Positions 55,601-64,000 are shown, counted from the stretch's first letter. The stretch: DNA of 64,000 nucleotides from Acidimicrobiia bacterium (GCA_022821985.1 JAJECP010000004.1:1-64000); one strand, 5' to 3'. Notes: a model not told the origin generated them from the sequence alone. Numbers and translations are program-made.

Positions 55601-56054
55601 GGACCCTCACGACGACGACACAGCCGTGGTGCTCGGCCCGGGCGTACGGCTGCTGCTGGGCCTGCGGTCCATCGGCGAGCCGAACGACGAGGGCATTCGC
55701 CTGGTGAGCTTCCGGGTGAACGGCCAGCCCCGTGACATCGACACCCTCGACCGCACCGTGGCCGTCGATCGGCCCGAGCACGCCAGGGCTGACCCCAGCG
55801 TTCCGGGTCACGTGGCGGCACCGTTCCGGGGCTCAGTGAACGTGTCGGTGTCCGAAGGCGATCAGGTGGAAGCCGGAGACACGGTTGCGGTCATCGAGGC
55901 CATGAAGATGGAGTCGTCCATCTCTGCGCCCGTCACCGGCACGGTCATCTCGGTTGCCGCAGCCTCGGGGTCGCTGCTCGAACCCGGCGACCTGATCGCG
56001 GAGATCCGACCGGCCGGCCGGTCGGGCAGCCCGGAAAGCGAACACGACGGCTAG
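52632..56054 (+). CDS. pyc: Pyruvate carboxylase
   Basis: About 1140 residues from the ATG at 52632 (GGGAG 7 nt upstream; an in-frame ATG at 52614 is possible). The N-terminal biotin carboxylase has KLLVANRGEIAIRAFRAATQ, ATP-grasp motif VKAASGGGGRGMRRV and VFIEMNPRIQVEHTVTEEV. The carboxyltransferase begins VAVTDTTLRDAHQSILATRL and has NICTQMLLRGRNTVGYSPY and the metal-binding VHLHTHDTGGGQLA. The biotinyl domain ends IEAMKMESSISAPV, with biotin on Lys1092. It is a single-chain, full-length enzyme that refills oxaloacetate from pyruvate and bicarbonate. The stop lies only 31 nt from the end of the convergent secreted protein gene. Confidence 0.96.
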   Translation: MKKLLVANRGEIAIRAFRAATQLGIRTVAILPVEEERSGALHRIKADEAYVIGTEGRPVRAYLDHEAIVAKAVEVGADAIYPGYGFLSESPDLADACAAAGITFVGPSAGALRLTGNKMRAREAAEAADLPVLRQSPPVDDDAAESDITSAASAIGFPLFVKAASGGGGRGMRRVERPENLTEAVEAARREAHSAFGDGTVFLEEAMTDVRHIEVQVLADAGGNVVHLYERDCSVQRRFQKVVEMAPARDLDPAVRQQLLADAVRFAEAIGYVNAGTVEFLVEPSGRHVFIEMNPRIQVEHTVTEEVTDIDLVESQLRVAAGATLDDLGLSQDRISVRGFAMQCRVTAENPANDFRPDTGRIVAYRPASGAGVRLDGCVYQGVEITPHFDSMIEKITCRGPDFDTVVRRMQRTLAEYRVRGVSTNQPYLQAILVDAQFQSEPVTTTFIDDRPELTAASVGADRATRLLRYLADVTVHQPHGPAPTHVDPATKLAPTPRTPPDGSKQRLDELGPAGFAADLRATSTVAVTDTTLRDAHQSILATRLRTIDLVAGAGQMAHFMPQLLSLECWGGATFDVALRFLHEDPWERLRRIRAAAPNICTQMLLRGRNTVGYSPYPDTVAHEFVAEAAACGMDIFRVFDAFNSIDQMRPAIEAVIGAGAVAEGAICYSGNLTSPDEDLYTLDYYLSVAEQLDAAGVHILCIKDMAGLLRPPAAETLVSALRDRFAQPVHLHTHDTGGGQLATYLAAVDAGVDAIDGAAPPLSGMTSQPSIASIVAMTDDTDRATGLSLDAIGDLEPYWEAVRHVYAPFEAGLPSPTGTVYRHEIPGGQLSNLRSQARALGLGHRFEEVERLYAACNDLLGRPIKVTPSSKVVGDLALHLVASGVSPAELAGDPAGADLPDSVIGFLHGELGTPPGGFPEPFRTHATEGRDWAPMTKDLTNDDLAGLAADRAATLNRLLFPTPSAAQDENTHRYGDLSVLPSLLFWYGLDPHDDDTAVVLGPGVRLLLGLRSIGEPNDEGIRLVSFRVNGQPRDIDTLDRTVAVDRPEHARADPSVPGHVAAPFRGSVNVSVSEGDQVEAGDTVAVIEAMKMESSISAPVTGTVISVAAASGSLLEPGDLIAEIRPAGRSGSPESEHDG

Positions 56055-56085
56055 GGCTGCTCGGCGGTGGGTGTGCCGAGGGGTG

Positions 56086-59000
56086 TCAGTCGTTGTCGGT
56101 GATGGTGCCCTGTGCCTGGCTGTCGGCAAGTGTGGCGTGGGCGGTGTCGGACAGGATCAGCTTGAGCACGAAGGTCTCTTCTCCCTCGCCGGGGGTGCGG
56201 TCATCGATGAGCGACACCTGCACGGTCTTTGCGGTGTCGCCCGCAGCGAAAGTGACCCGGCCCCAGTCGGGCAGGTAGTCGGCGTAGGGCATCGCGGTGC
56301 CCGGGTTGGCGGCGTAGTACACCGTCACAGCGGCGCTGCTGGCCGCGCTGAGCCTCACGGTGAACTCGACCGCGCCGTCGCCCTCGCCCGCGGTCGCGTC
56401 GCCCACCGATATCGACGGCTTCGACAGCGATGGCGGCGGCGGTGCGGGGTCGTCGTCATCGGCCACCGCCACCGTCGCAGCAGCCGCTGTCTGGGACACG
56501 CTGTAACCCGCGCCTGTGTCGAGCGTGACCGTCACCGACCCGTCAGCCTCATCCGTCGAGTCGTTCGCCGTCGCCACCGTGACCGTGACGCTGCCAGACG
56601 AGGGGACCGTCACTTGACGCGCCCCTGCGGCGACACCGAAATCGCCGGACTGCGCGACAGTCACATCCACCCTCAACGGCGCCGACGGAGCCGGGTCGGC
56701 CGTGACAGTGAAGACCGCGTCGTCGCCCTCGCCGATATCGGCACCCGCTGTGACGCTGACCTCAGGCGTCGCGGCCGCCGGAGGCGGTGCGGGGTCATCG
56801 TCGTCTTGGACCCCGACCGTGGCTGCGGCGGCGCTCGCGGACACCGTGTAGCCGCTGCCGGCATCGACAGTGGCGGTCACCGACCCGTCAGCCTCATCCG
56901 CGGTGTCGTTGGCCGTCGCCACGGTGAACGTGGCTGTGCCAGACATGGGGACCGTGACCGACCGCGAACCCGGCGACACACCGAAATCACCCACCTGAAC
57001 CACAGTCACATCCACTGTCAACGGTGCCGACGGCGCCGGATCAGCCGTGACCGCAAAGGTGGCGTCGCCGCCCTCTGTCACATCAGCCCCTGCCGAGATG
57101 CTGACCTCCGGCATCGCAGCCGGCGGGTCGGCACACTGCCCGAGAGCCCCCAGAGTGCGCGTGACGCGGTCCCAGCGGCTGGGGATGAACTGGCTCTCGT
57201 TGGCGCGGGACTGCTCCACGGTCATCGCGGTCTCGCCGGTGTCGGCGCCCAACGCGGCCAGCACCCGATTCCACCGCAACACATGCGCCGCCCCCGAATG
57301 GCCGTCACGCCAGCCCGTCACCTCCACCACCGTCACCGCATCAGACGGCAAACCCGGCACACACACCGACGGCGCATCGTCATCGGCGACAGCGACCGAC
57401 GCCGAGCCCGCCGACGCGGACACCGTGTAACCGCTGCCGCCGCTGAGAGTCGCTGTCACCGACCCGTCAGCCTCATCAGCAGCATCGCCGGCCGTCGCCA
57501 CAATGAGCACAGCGCTGCCCGACGTCGGGACAGTGACCGTACGCAAGCCAGACGACACGCCGAAATCGCCCGCCGCCGTGACCGCCACAGTCACATCCAA
57601 CCCCGCCGACGGCGCCGGATCGACAGTCACGGTGAACACCGCGTCGCCGCCCTCAGTGATCCCCGCGCCCGCAGCGACGCTGACCTCGGGCACATCGTCA
57701 TCGGCGACCGCGACCGTCGCTGCGCCCGCCGTCTCGGACACCGTGTAGCCGCTGCCAGCGCTGAGAGTCGCTGTCACCGACCCGTCAGCCTCATCAGCCG
57801 AGTCGTCTGCGGTGGCGACAGTCAAGGTGGCGGTGCCGGTGGTCGGGACGGTGACGGTGTGCGAGCCAGGTGTGACACCGAAGTCGCCCGACTGCGTGAC
57901 CGCCACCGTCACGTCCAAAGCCGCCGACGGTGCCGGATCGACAGTGACAGTGAAGGTGGCGTCGCCGCCCTCAGTCACCCCGGCGCCGGCAGCGATGCTG
58001 ACCTCGGGATCGGGCTGCACCGCCGTCTGCGCCCCGATGCCGGCGACCGTCAGCGTGAACGGCCCCGCCGTCGACGAGCGGTACGTCGTCGCCTCGATGG
58101 TGTAGTCGCCTGCCGCGAGCCGGCGACTGATCCGCGAGTTGTACCCGTCGCCGCCGTCGTCGTTGAACACCAGCACAGCACCCGACTTCCGACCCGAACC
58201 GGCACGCAGATACAGATACGTGTCCGCCGACGACTCCAGATCGACCCTCACCCGGCTCGGGGCGTCCAACGAGAACGAATAGAACCGCGCAAACCGGCCA
58301 GCACGCACCGACGAAACACACCCCGCAGCCCACTCCCCGGCGACGCTCCCGTCGCCCGACAACGCCACCACACACGGATCGCCCGCCGACACCGGACCAT
58401 CGTCATCAGCCACCGCGACCGTCGCAGCGCCCGCTGTCGCGGAGACCGCGTAGCCCGTACCGGCGCTGACCCTCGCGGTGACCGACCCGTCGGCCTCATC
58501 CGCGGCGTCGCCGGTGGTGGCCACCGTCAGGGTGGCGCTGCCCGAGGCGGGGACCGTGACCGTATGCGAACCCGGCGACACACCGAAATCACCCGACTGG
58601 GCGACCGCCACCTTCACATCCAACGCCGCCGACGGCGCCGGAACAGCAGACACCGTGAACACCGCATCGCCGCCCTCGGTGATGTCGGCGCCAGCCGCGA
58701 TGCTGACTTTCGGAGTGTCATCGTCCTTTACGATGGCCGCTGCTGAATTGTGATTGCCGATGTCGTAGGCGTCGCTGGACGCAAGACTGACGGTGACGAT
58801 ACTGTCGCGCTCGACTTCGTCATCTGCCTCGGTCTGCACAGAAGACGTTGCACTCGTCTGACCGGCGGGGATGGTCACGGAGGTCGGTCCGCCGCTGATC
58901 AGCATCTCGCCGGTCTCGCTCCATCTCAGATTGACGCTGAGAGGCACCGCTGTAATTCCGCCGCTGCGAGCGACAACGATGTCCACAGGTGTGCCCTCTG

Positions 59001-61449
59001 TCACTACCCAGTTCCTGGCGAAGGCGACGCTCACGGTCGGCTTTGCCATACCGAGCGGTTCGGCGAAAATCCAAGGACGGGCCTGCTTGATCGCCAGCCG
59101 GTTGTCTGCTGTGATCTTGAATTCGACTTCAATCGCGAAGTCTTGGCCGCTCTCTACCTCATACAGTGTCTCGAAGCGATCGTGGATGGTCTTGAGATTG
59201 CTGCGCAATTGCCGCATGTGAGCATCGCTCATGAGCGGCCGGTCAGAGGCCGCAAGGCTCGATCGTGACAGCACCGTCGCGGCGCCGTTGGCGTCGAGGA
59301 GCAACTGCTCAGGCTGAGAATACGCTTCAGGGTTGGTGACCAGGTCTTCGCCGACCTGGGCGTTGACGTAATACACATCGTCTTGAAGCATGATCGGGTC
59401 ATGGCTGACGGCCACACCGTTGACGAGTTCGTCGGAGTAGTTCGGGTGCACGAGCACGCCCATCGAGACCGTCGCGTGATCGACACGATGAAAATCGCGT
59501 TCGAGAAAAGCACGATAGTTCCACAAGCTGGCCCAAACGCCCTTGATCGACTTGTCGATGCCGTCATCGGCCGTCTCGTCAGGATCCTGGGTCTTCGAGC
59601 TGTACAGGCCGGCGCCGCTGAACGACGGCAGATCCTCGTTGTTCGTGCTCGAACGGTAACGCAGCGACTGGCCGTCCGGATAGGCAGCATGCATAGTGGT
59701 CAGAGCATCGATGATGAACTGGGGAGTAGTGGCATCCTTGATGGCGTCACGCAAATCGTCCAGCATCTCCTCCTGGACGTCATAGTCAGCCTGGAACCTG
59801 GCATGCGCCAGCATCTGCGTAACGGCGCTCGCCAGCGTCGTCCCGGCCGCGAGCGTGATCTTCTCGTCATCAGGCCATTTCTTCTTGCCGAGAAGCGTCG
59901 CTTCCGAAACCGTCGCCTGCTTCATGAACTCGTCATAGAAATAGAACGGAACCGCGAACCCGACCGGCGTCGTCCCATCAGGCAAGGACAGCTGCGCGAG
60001 CTCAGCGACATTGGCGGCTTTGACACCGAATGCTGTCCAATCAGCGAACTCCACATCGGCAAGCGACGCAATCTCCATGACACTCAAATCACGCTGCAGC
60101 ATCTGCGTCTGTGTCGGACGCAGCTTCTCGAAATGGGCGTCCACTTCCGCTTTGGTCGCCTCCCGAATCGTATAGCCGTCCGCCGTCACAGCAAAATAGA
60201 CATGACTGCCGATCAAGCCGACAACGGACTCATCATCGAGCACATCCCGAATGAACGCATTGGGCAGACCATTCTGGACAGCCCGCAGATTCACATGCGA
60301 CAACGGCGTCTGAGGCACTGTCGTAATCGTTCCCGCAACACGAGGCAGATCATTCGGCAGCGAACCATAAATGGCTACGTCCCGCAAGCCAGGACGCTCG
60401 CCATCCTCCATCAACCGCAGGCGCCCGTATCCCTCCGCAGCGTTGAGCGGAACATAGGCGACGTCAGGGCGCAATTGATGATCGAGCAGAACACTGACTC
60501 TGGTCGCGTCAATAAGTGCTCGGTTGCTTTCATAGTAGTCGAGTATTCCCCGGGAGCCGAGATAATGGCTCAGATTGTTGTCGACGACAGGCATCACCGA
60601 CGCCAAGATCTCATGGTAACGCTCAATGGTCGAGACGGTGACGAAGTGCTGACCTGGATTGAAGAAATAGCGATATACGCCGAGCGTCCCGTCGGGCGCA
60701 ACTACGTTCGGTTCCCAGATCAGATGGCCAGTGACAGTTTTTCCGAATCCCTTATTCCAGAGGCCTATTGTCCTGGCAAAACTTCCATGTGTTTGGTGCT
60801 TGTGAGTATTCTGGAAATACACAGCTGGCTGGCTGGTGTCAAGATCGGTAATCCAGAACTTTATGAGCTTGCGGCCCTTGAACTCTGGCAGTGCAAGCCC
60901 CATGAAATCATTGTCCCAGTCGCCCTGATATGACAGCGCCAAGAAAGCCTCATGCGAGTCGATGACAATTCGGCCGTCTTCTCTGTTAATCTGTTGGCCA
61001 GCATTGAGAGGATGATATGCACCCACATCCGCCAACTCGGTGAGGTCGTCCACACAATCGCCGTCGATATCTGCGGGGTGCGAGACTGAGTATTTCTCGA
61101 CGCGATAATGATCGGCGCCCAGCGGTCGGAGAGAATCAGTGAGCGTGGTTGTGCCAGAAACGCCCCGCGTAACGGAGATCGGGACGCTGATGACGGTATT
61201 CCTGGTGCGCCTGATCAAGCGGTAGAGCACGAAATAGTCGTCTGTGGTGGAGGCCACTTGGATGGGCACATCAGTCACGGCGACTGATGTCGGGACGGGC
61301 GCGACATGATCGGGTGCGCACGATCCCTGGGACTGGCTGCCGGCCGCCGAAGCGGGGGGGGGCAGCACCAAGCTGGATGCCAACACCAAAACCGGCAGCA
61401 GCCAAGCCGAATCGTGACGACGCCGGGGCAAGGCACTCAACATCCGCAA
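56086..61449 (-). CDS. Secreted multidomain protein: dikinase-like domains, PPC and Calx-beta repeats
   Basis: A 1787-residue exported protein. The signal (SAWLLPVLVLASSLVLPPPA, cleavage near ASAA) is followed by a calcium-type loop D-I-D-G-D-C-V-D-D. A swivelling-histidine-like segment, TTVPQTPLSHVNLRAVQNG with His near 385, precedes an ATP-grasp-like segment LRYRSSTNNEDLPSFSGAG (about 594-612). This His-then-ATP order matches alpha-glucan water dikinases more than PEP synthase. From about 780 come six or more Calx-beta-type repeats (VSIAAGADVTEGGDA, DEADGSVTATL, VAVADDD), one PPC-like domain (RFARFYSFSLDAPSRVRVDL) and a spacer with WNRVLAALGAD. The start is TTG at 61449 or ATG at 61443, with GGAGAG upstream. 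Function unknown; catalysis outside the cell would need external ATP. Confidence 0.8.
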   Translation of the reverse strand: MRMLSALPRRRHDSAWLLPVLVLASSLVLPPPASAAGSQSQGSCAPDHVAPVPTSVAVTDVPIQVASTTDDYFVLYRLIRRTRNTVISVPISVTRGVSGTTTLTDSLRPLGADHYRVEKYSVSHPADIDGDCVDDLTELADVGAYHPLNAGQQINREDGRIVIDSHEAFLALSYQGDWDNDFMGLALPEFKGRKLIKFWITDLDTSQPAVYFQNTHKHQTHGSFARTIGLWNKGFGKTVTGHLIWEPNVVAPDGTLGVYRYFFNPGQHFVTVSTIERYHEILASVMPVVDNNLSHYLGSRGILDYYESNRALIDATRVSVLLDHQLRPDVAYVPLNAAEGYGRLRLMEDGERPGLRDVAIYGSLPNDLPRVAGTITTVPQTPLSHVNLRAVQNGLPNAFIRDVLDDESVVGLIGSHVYFAVTADGYTIREATKAEVDAHFEKLRPTQTQMLQRDLSVMEIASLADVEFADWTAFGVKAANVAELAQLSLPDGTTPVGFAVPFYFYDEFMKQATVSEATLLGKKKWPDDEKITLAAGTTLASAVTQMLAHARFQADYDVQEEMLDDLRDAIKDATTPQFIIDALTTMHAAYPDGQSLRYRSSTNNEDLPSFSGAGLYSSKTQDPDETADDGIDKSIKGVWASLWNYRAFLERDFHRVDHATVSMGVLVHPNYSDELVNGVAVSHDPIMLQDDVYYVNAQVGEDLVTNPEAYSQPEQLLLDANGAATVLSRSSLAASDRPLMSDAHMRQLRSNLKTIHDRFETLYEVESGQDFAIEVEFKITADNRLAIKQARPWIFAEPLGMAKPTVSVAFARNWVVTEGTPVDIVVARSGGITAVPLSVNLRWSETGEMLISGGPTSVTIPAGQTSATSSVQTEADDEVERDSIVTVSLASSDAYDIGNHNSAAAIVKDDDTPKVSIAAGADITEGGDAVFTVSAVPAPSAALDVKVAVAQSGDFGVSPGSHTVTVPASGSATLTVATTGDAADEADGSVTARVSAGTGYAVSATAGAATVAVADDDGPVSAGDPCVVALSGDGSVAGEWAAGCVSSVRAGRFARFYSFSLDAPSRVRVDLESSADTYLYLRAGSGRKSGAVLVFNDDGGDGYNSRISRRLAAGDYTIEATTYRSSTAGPFTLTVAGIGAQTAVQPDPEVSIAAGAGVTEGGDATFTVTVDPAPSAALDVTVAVTQSGDFGVTPGSHTVTVPTTGTATLTVATADDSADEADGSVTATLSAGSGYTVSETAGAATVAVADDDVPEVSVAAGAGITEGGDAVFTVTVDPAPSAGLDVTVAVTAAGDFGVSSGLRTVTVPTSGSAVLIVATAGDAADEADGSVTATLSGGSGYTVSASAGSASVAVADDDAPSVCVPGLPSDAVTVVEVTGWRDGHSGAAHVLRWNRVLAALGADTGETAMTVEQSRANESQFIPSRWDRVTRTLGALGQCADPPAAMPEVSISAGADVTEGGDATFAVTADPAPSAPLTVDVTVVQVGDFGVSPGSRSVTVPMSGTATFTVATANDTADEADGSVTATVDAGSGYTVSASAAAATVGVQDDDDPAPPPAAATPEVSVTAGADIGEGDDAVFTVTADPAPSAPLRVDVTVAQSGDFGVAAGARQVTVPSSGSVTVTVATANDSTDEADGSVTVTLDTGAGYSVSQTAAAATVAVADDDDPAPPPPSLSKPSISVGDATAGEGDGAVEFTVRLSAASSAAVTVYYAANPGTAMPYADYLPDWGRVTFAAGDTAKTVQVSLIDDRTPGEGEETFVLKLILSDTAHATLADSQAQGTITDND

Positions 61450-61597
61450 GGCATGCTCTCCTTCAGCGACAACGAGCCCCGCACGCTATCGGCGACGAGC
61501 CGCTCCCCATCCCACTGACCTTCGACGGCGTCCGGTCGAATGCCCAGCGTCCGCGCACTAGTGTTCGGAGCAGGAGCCCAAGGGGCAGAATTGCGAC

Positions 61598-62899
61598 ATG
61601 GCGGCAGATAGGACACAGCCGGTAGCTGACTGGAAACAAGCGGAGGCTGAGTTCTGGGCTCCCCAACGCAACGCCGTCGACGCATCCTTCGCCATGCAGC
61701 CGGCGGTGTACGCCGACGAGGACTACTTCGCTGCTGAGCAGGAGCGACTGTTCGGCCGAGCGTGGGTTGCGGTGGCCCTGGCTGAACAGGTTGCACAGCC
61801 GGGCCGGCTGCTCGTGCGCTCAGTGGGCGGACGTTCGGTGTTGCTGACCCGATCCGACGCCGGGCTGGGTGGCTTTCTGAATTCCTGCCGCCACCGCGGC
61901 ACCGAGCTGGCCGAACGCGATTGCGACATCGCGAACACGATTCGCTGCCCGTACCACCGGTGGCATTACAGCGCTGACGGGCGGCTCGTAGCGGCACCCC
62001 TGTTCGACGAAGTGCCCAGAGATGACTTCGACATGGCCGACTACGGGCTGATTCGGGTGCGCACCGAGGCCTGGGGTCCGCTCGTGTTCGTCTGTCTCAA
62101 CGACGACACGCCGCCGCTCATGGAGTGGCTTGGCGATCTGCCCGAACGGCTCGCCGCCTACGGATTCTCCGAGTGGCGCTCGACCGGGCTCGACGGGTCG
62201 GCACGCACGTTCGACGTGGCGGCCAACTGGAAGCTCATCGTGGAGAACTTCGCGGAGTACTACCACCTTCCCTGGGTGCACCCGGAGCTGGCCAAGGTGT
62301 CCCGAGTGCCCGACCACTACCGCTACCAGGGTCCGGGCATGTACTGCGGCCAGACCACCACACCCGTGTCGGGCGACGAGCGTGACGACTGGCTGACGCT
62401 GCCTCCCGCCGCCGGGCTCGACGATTCTGATGCCGCCAGCGGCAGGTTCGTGGCCCTGTTCCCCAACGTGACCCTCGCGGTGCTGCCGAGCCACATGTTC
62501 CTGATGGTGCTGCAGCCGCTCGCCGCGGGCCGCACGCTCGAGCACTGCACGTTCCTGTTCCCGCCAGGCCCGATGACCGCAGCCGAGCCGTCGGCCGAGC
62601 TGCAGGAGTCGTTCGAGATCACACGCCGCTTCTGGATCGAGGTGAACGACGAGGACATCGACATCTGCGAACGGGCTCAGCGCGGCATCTCGCTGGGCGG
62701 CGCACCTCCCGGACCGCTGGCCCCCCGCTTCGAGGAACCGCTCAACCGCTTCCACAAGATGACCGCCGACCTGATGACGCTCCCCTCCGTTGCCGACCTG
62801 ACGGTGCCGTCGGGCGACCGGCCCGGAGGCGTCGACCTGTACGGCAGCGAGCCGAATCCCCTGCCGCCGGCCATCGAACTTGACCCTGTGACGCGCTAG
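61598..62899 (+). CDS. Rieske-type ring-hydroxylating/demethylating oxygenase, alpha subunit
   Basis: A 433-residue Rieske non-haem iron oxygenase. The [2Fe-2S] ligands are C-R-H-R-G and, 17 residues on, C-P-Y-H-R-W-H. The mononuclear iron site is NFAEYYHLPWVHPEL (E-x2-H-x4-H), with NWKLIVENFAEYYH giving the bridging Asp/Glu region. The length and the NWKLIVEN motif suit the GbcA/stachydrine-demethylase group that removes N-methyl groups from betaines, or aromatic-ring dioxygenases. The next gene resembles dimethylglycine/sarcosine dehydrogenase, so N-methyl catabolism is the favoured reading. A reductase is not adjacent. Confidence 0.85.
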   Translation: MAADRTQPVADWKQAEAEFWAPQRNAVDASFAMQPAVYADEDYFAAEQERLFGRAWVAVALAEQVAQPGRLLVRSVGGRSVLLTRSDAGLGGFLNSCRHRGTELAERDCDIANTIRCPYHRWHYSADGRLVAAPLFDEVPRDDFDMADYGLIRVRTEAWGPLVFVCLNDDTPPLMEWLGDLPERLAAYGFSEWRSTGLDGSARTFDVAANWKLIVENFAEYYHLPWVHPELAKVSRVPDHYRYQGPGMYCGQTTTPVSGDERDDWLTLPPAAGLDDSDAASGRFVALFPNVTLAVLPSHMFLMVLQPLAAGRTLEHCTFLFPPGPMTAAEPSAELQESFEITRRFWIEVNDEDIDICERAQRGISLGGAPPGPLAPRFEEPLNRFHKMTADLMTLPSVADLTVPSGDRPGGVDLYGSEPNPLPPAIELDPVTR

Positions 62900-62934
62900 A
62901 TGCAGGCTGCAGCGGCCTGCGAGACTGCACAGCC

Positions 62935-64000
62935 GTGACTGATCGCGTGCAAGCCGTCGTCATCGGCGGCGGCGTCGTGGGCGCTTCGGTGCTGTTTCAC
63001 CTGACCCGCGCCGGCTGGACCGATGTGGTGCTGCTCGAACGCTCCGAGCTCACCGCGGGTTCGACCTGGCATGCCGCCGGCGGCATGCATCCCATCAACT
63101 CCGACCCCACGGTGGCCAAGCTGCAGAAGTACACGATCGAGCTGTACCGCGAGATCGAAGAGCTCTCGGGCCAGGACTGCGGCATCCACCTCACCGGCGC
63201 AGTCTTCCTGGCAGACACCGCCGAGCGCCTCGACTGGCTGCGGATGACCGACGCACGCGGCAAGTACCTCGGCATTGCCTCGGAGATGATCTCGGCGGAA
63301 GAAGCCGCCCGGCTCATGCCGATCATCGATCCCAGCCAATTCGCCGGAGCGATGTACGACTACGAGCACGGCCACGTCGATCCGACCGGCGTGACCTACG
63401 CGTACGCCAGGGCGGCGATGGCAGCGGGCGCACAGGTCCGTCGCCACACCTGGGCGCGCCGCATCGAGCGGACGCCGCACGGCACCTGGCGTGTCGGGTT
63501 GTACGACACGTCCAGAGGCGATCTCGCCGGCGCATCGGACCCAGCCGCCGAGTGCGACGACTGGCTGGAAGCGACCCACGTGGTGAACGCGGGCGGGCTG
63601 TGGGCACGCGAGGTGGGCCGCATGGTCGGTCTCGAGCTGCCCGTGCTGGCGATGGAGCACACCTACGTCATCACCGAGCCCATTGACGAGATCGTCGCTC
63701 ACAACGAGCGCTCCGGCGCCGAGCTGATGGGTTCCATCGACTTCGGCGGCGAGATCTACACGCGCCAGGAGGGCCAAGGCCTGCTGGTGGGCACCTACGA
63801 GCAGGCGGCCGTGGCGTGGCAGCGCCAGCAGACTCCATGGGACTTCGACAAGCGCCTGCTGACCCCCGACCTGGAACGGATCGCACCGTCGCTGGACACT
63901 GCGTTCAAGCACTTCCCCGTGCTGGCCGACGCCGGCATCGCCCGGGTAGTCAATGGACCGTTCACGTTCGCCCCCGACGGCAACCCCCTCGTCGGCCCCA
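62935..64000 (+). CDS. Dimethylglycine/sarcosine dehydrogenase-like FAD enzyme (3' end outside window)
   Basis: At least 355 residues from a GTG at 62935; the frame is open to the last base, so the gene continues to the right. AVVIGGGVVGASVLFHLTRA is the FAD-binding G-x-G-x2-G of the D-amino-acid oxidase fold. GSTWHAAGGMHPIN is the covalent-FAD-type region, and VVNAGGLWAREVGRMVGLEL and PFTFAPDGNPLVGP follow the dimethylglycine/sarcosine dehydrogenase pattern. Full-length relatives are about 810-830 residues with a C-terminal folate-binding GcvT-like domain that would lie beyond the window. With the Rieske enzyme it suggests stepwise demethylation of a betaine. Confidence 0.85.
   Translation, partial: MTDRVQAVVIGGGVVGASVLFHLTRAGWTDVVLLERSELTAGSTWHAAGGMHPINSDPTVAKLQKYTIELYREIEELSGQDCGIHLTGAVFLADTAERLDWLRMTDARGKYLGIASEMISAEEAARLMPIIDPSQFAGAMYDYEHGHVDPTGVTYAYARAAMAAGAQVRRHTWARRIERTPHGTWRVGLYDTSRGDLAGASDPAAECDDWLEATHVVNAGGLWAREVGRMVGLELPVLAMEHTYVITEPIDEIVAHNERSGAELMGSIDFGGEIYTRQEGQGLLVGTYEQAAVAWQRQQTPWDFDKRLLTPDLERIAPSLDTAFKHFPVLADAGIARVVNGPFTFAPDGNPLVGP

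Noticed and set aside
56071-58746. An 891-codon open frame on the plus strand opposite the secreted protein
   Set aside because: It mirrors the Calx-beta repeats, is dominated by Arg/His/Gly, has no family signature, and no ribosome site; the minus-strand protein has a signal peptide and recognisable domains.

Overview
The window is 64 kb of very GC-rich, tightly packed bacterial chromosome with short operons and frequent stop/start overlaps. It encodes a mycothiol ligase (MshC), many acyl-CoA, crotonase and MaoC-type enzymes, and at least a dozen genes whose start codon lies 5-9 nt after a TAnnnT hexamer (leaderless transcription). This points to an actinobacterium. The broad oxidative and fatty-acid gene content would fit an Acidimicrobiia-like lineage, but that placement is inference. 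I saw no rRNA, tRNA, CRISPR array, prophage or insertion sequence.

Layout. 0.15-11.6 kb: aminotransferase and crotonase, then a long leftward run (acyl-CoA dehydrogenase, P1-family peptidase, SPFH/NfeD pair, Fpg, crotonase, RecB-like nuclease, small membrane protein, ParA, MshC). 11.6-16 kb: two tandem ChaN/TIKI-like paralogues and a tyrosine-phosphatase-like gene, then a leftward HAD/NUDIX pair. 16.2-20.9 kb: a six-gene operon of cobalt-type nitrile hydratase beta and alpha, a UGSC-family selenoprotein with an in-frame TGA, a large partner protein, a MaoC dehydratase and an acyl-CoA-dehydrogenase-like protein. 21-23.8 kb: a secreted His/Asp/Glu-rich repeat protein converging on a histidine kinase/response regulator pair. 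23.8-34 kb: SMP-30 lactonase, P450, 2-hydroxyacid dehydrogenase, Ski2-like helicase, guaB, and a glucosyl-phosphoglycerate-synthase-like gene facing a GH13_18 phosphorylase-like gene. 34-40.6 kb: copper amine oxidase, a flavin-dependent monooxygenase/acyl-CoA dehydrogenase relative, and a solitary N6-adenine methylase/restriction-like protein. 40.8-45.8 kb: a complete BMP-type nucleoside ABC importer. 46-52.5 kb: DUF3467 protein, cold-shock protein, alpha/beta hydrolase, a second selenoprotein (GrdB-like, U-P-V-C), truncated globin, SCO6745-like protein, SRPBCC, EthD and class V aminotransferase. 52.6-64 kb: pyruvate carboxylase, a 1787-residue secreted protein with dikinase-like domains and Calx-beta repeats, a Rieske oxygenase, and a dimethylglycine/sarcosine-dehydrogenase-like gene cut by the right edge.

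The most important result is two separate genes that a standard caller would break at TGA: 17655-18194 (+) reads ...A-Y-G-H-U-G-S-C..., and 47538-48488 (-) reads ...V-P-L-U-P-V-C-H-Q.... Both continue in frame with conserved sequence after the TGA, and the TGA falls exactly on the selenocysteine position of a U-x-x-C redox motif. No selenocysteine machinery lies in the window, so selA, selB, selD and tRNA-Sec must be sought elsewhere in the genome.

Other notable items are a family of ~55-75 bp dispersed intergenic repeats, an exact 120-bp-period triplication inside the His-rich gene, a compact divergent promoter with overlapping -10 boxes, and a hairpin-rich gap at 3409-3715.
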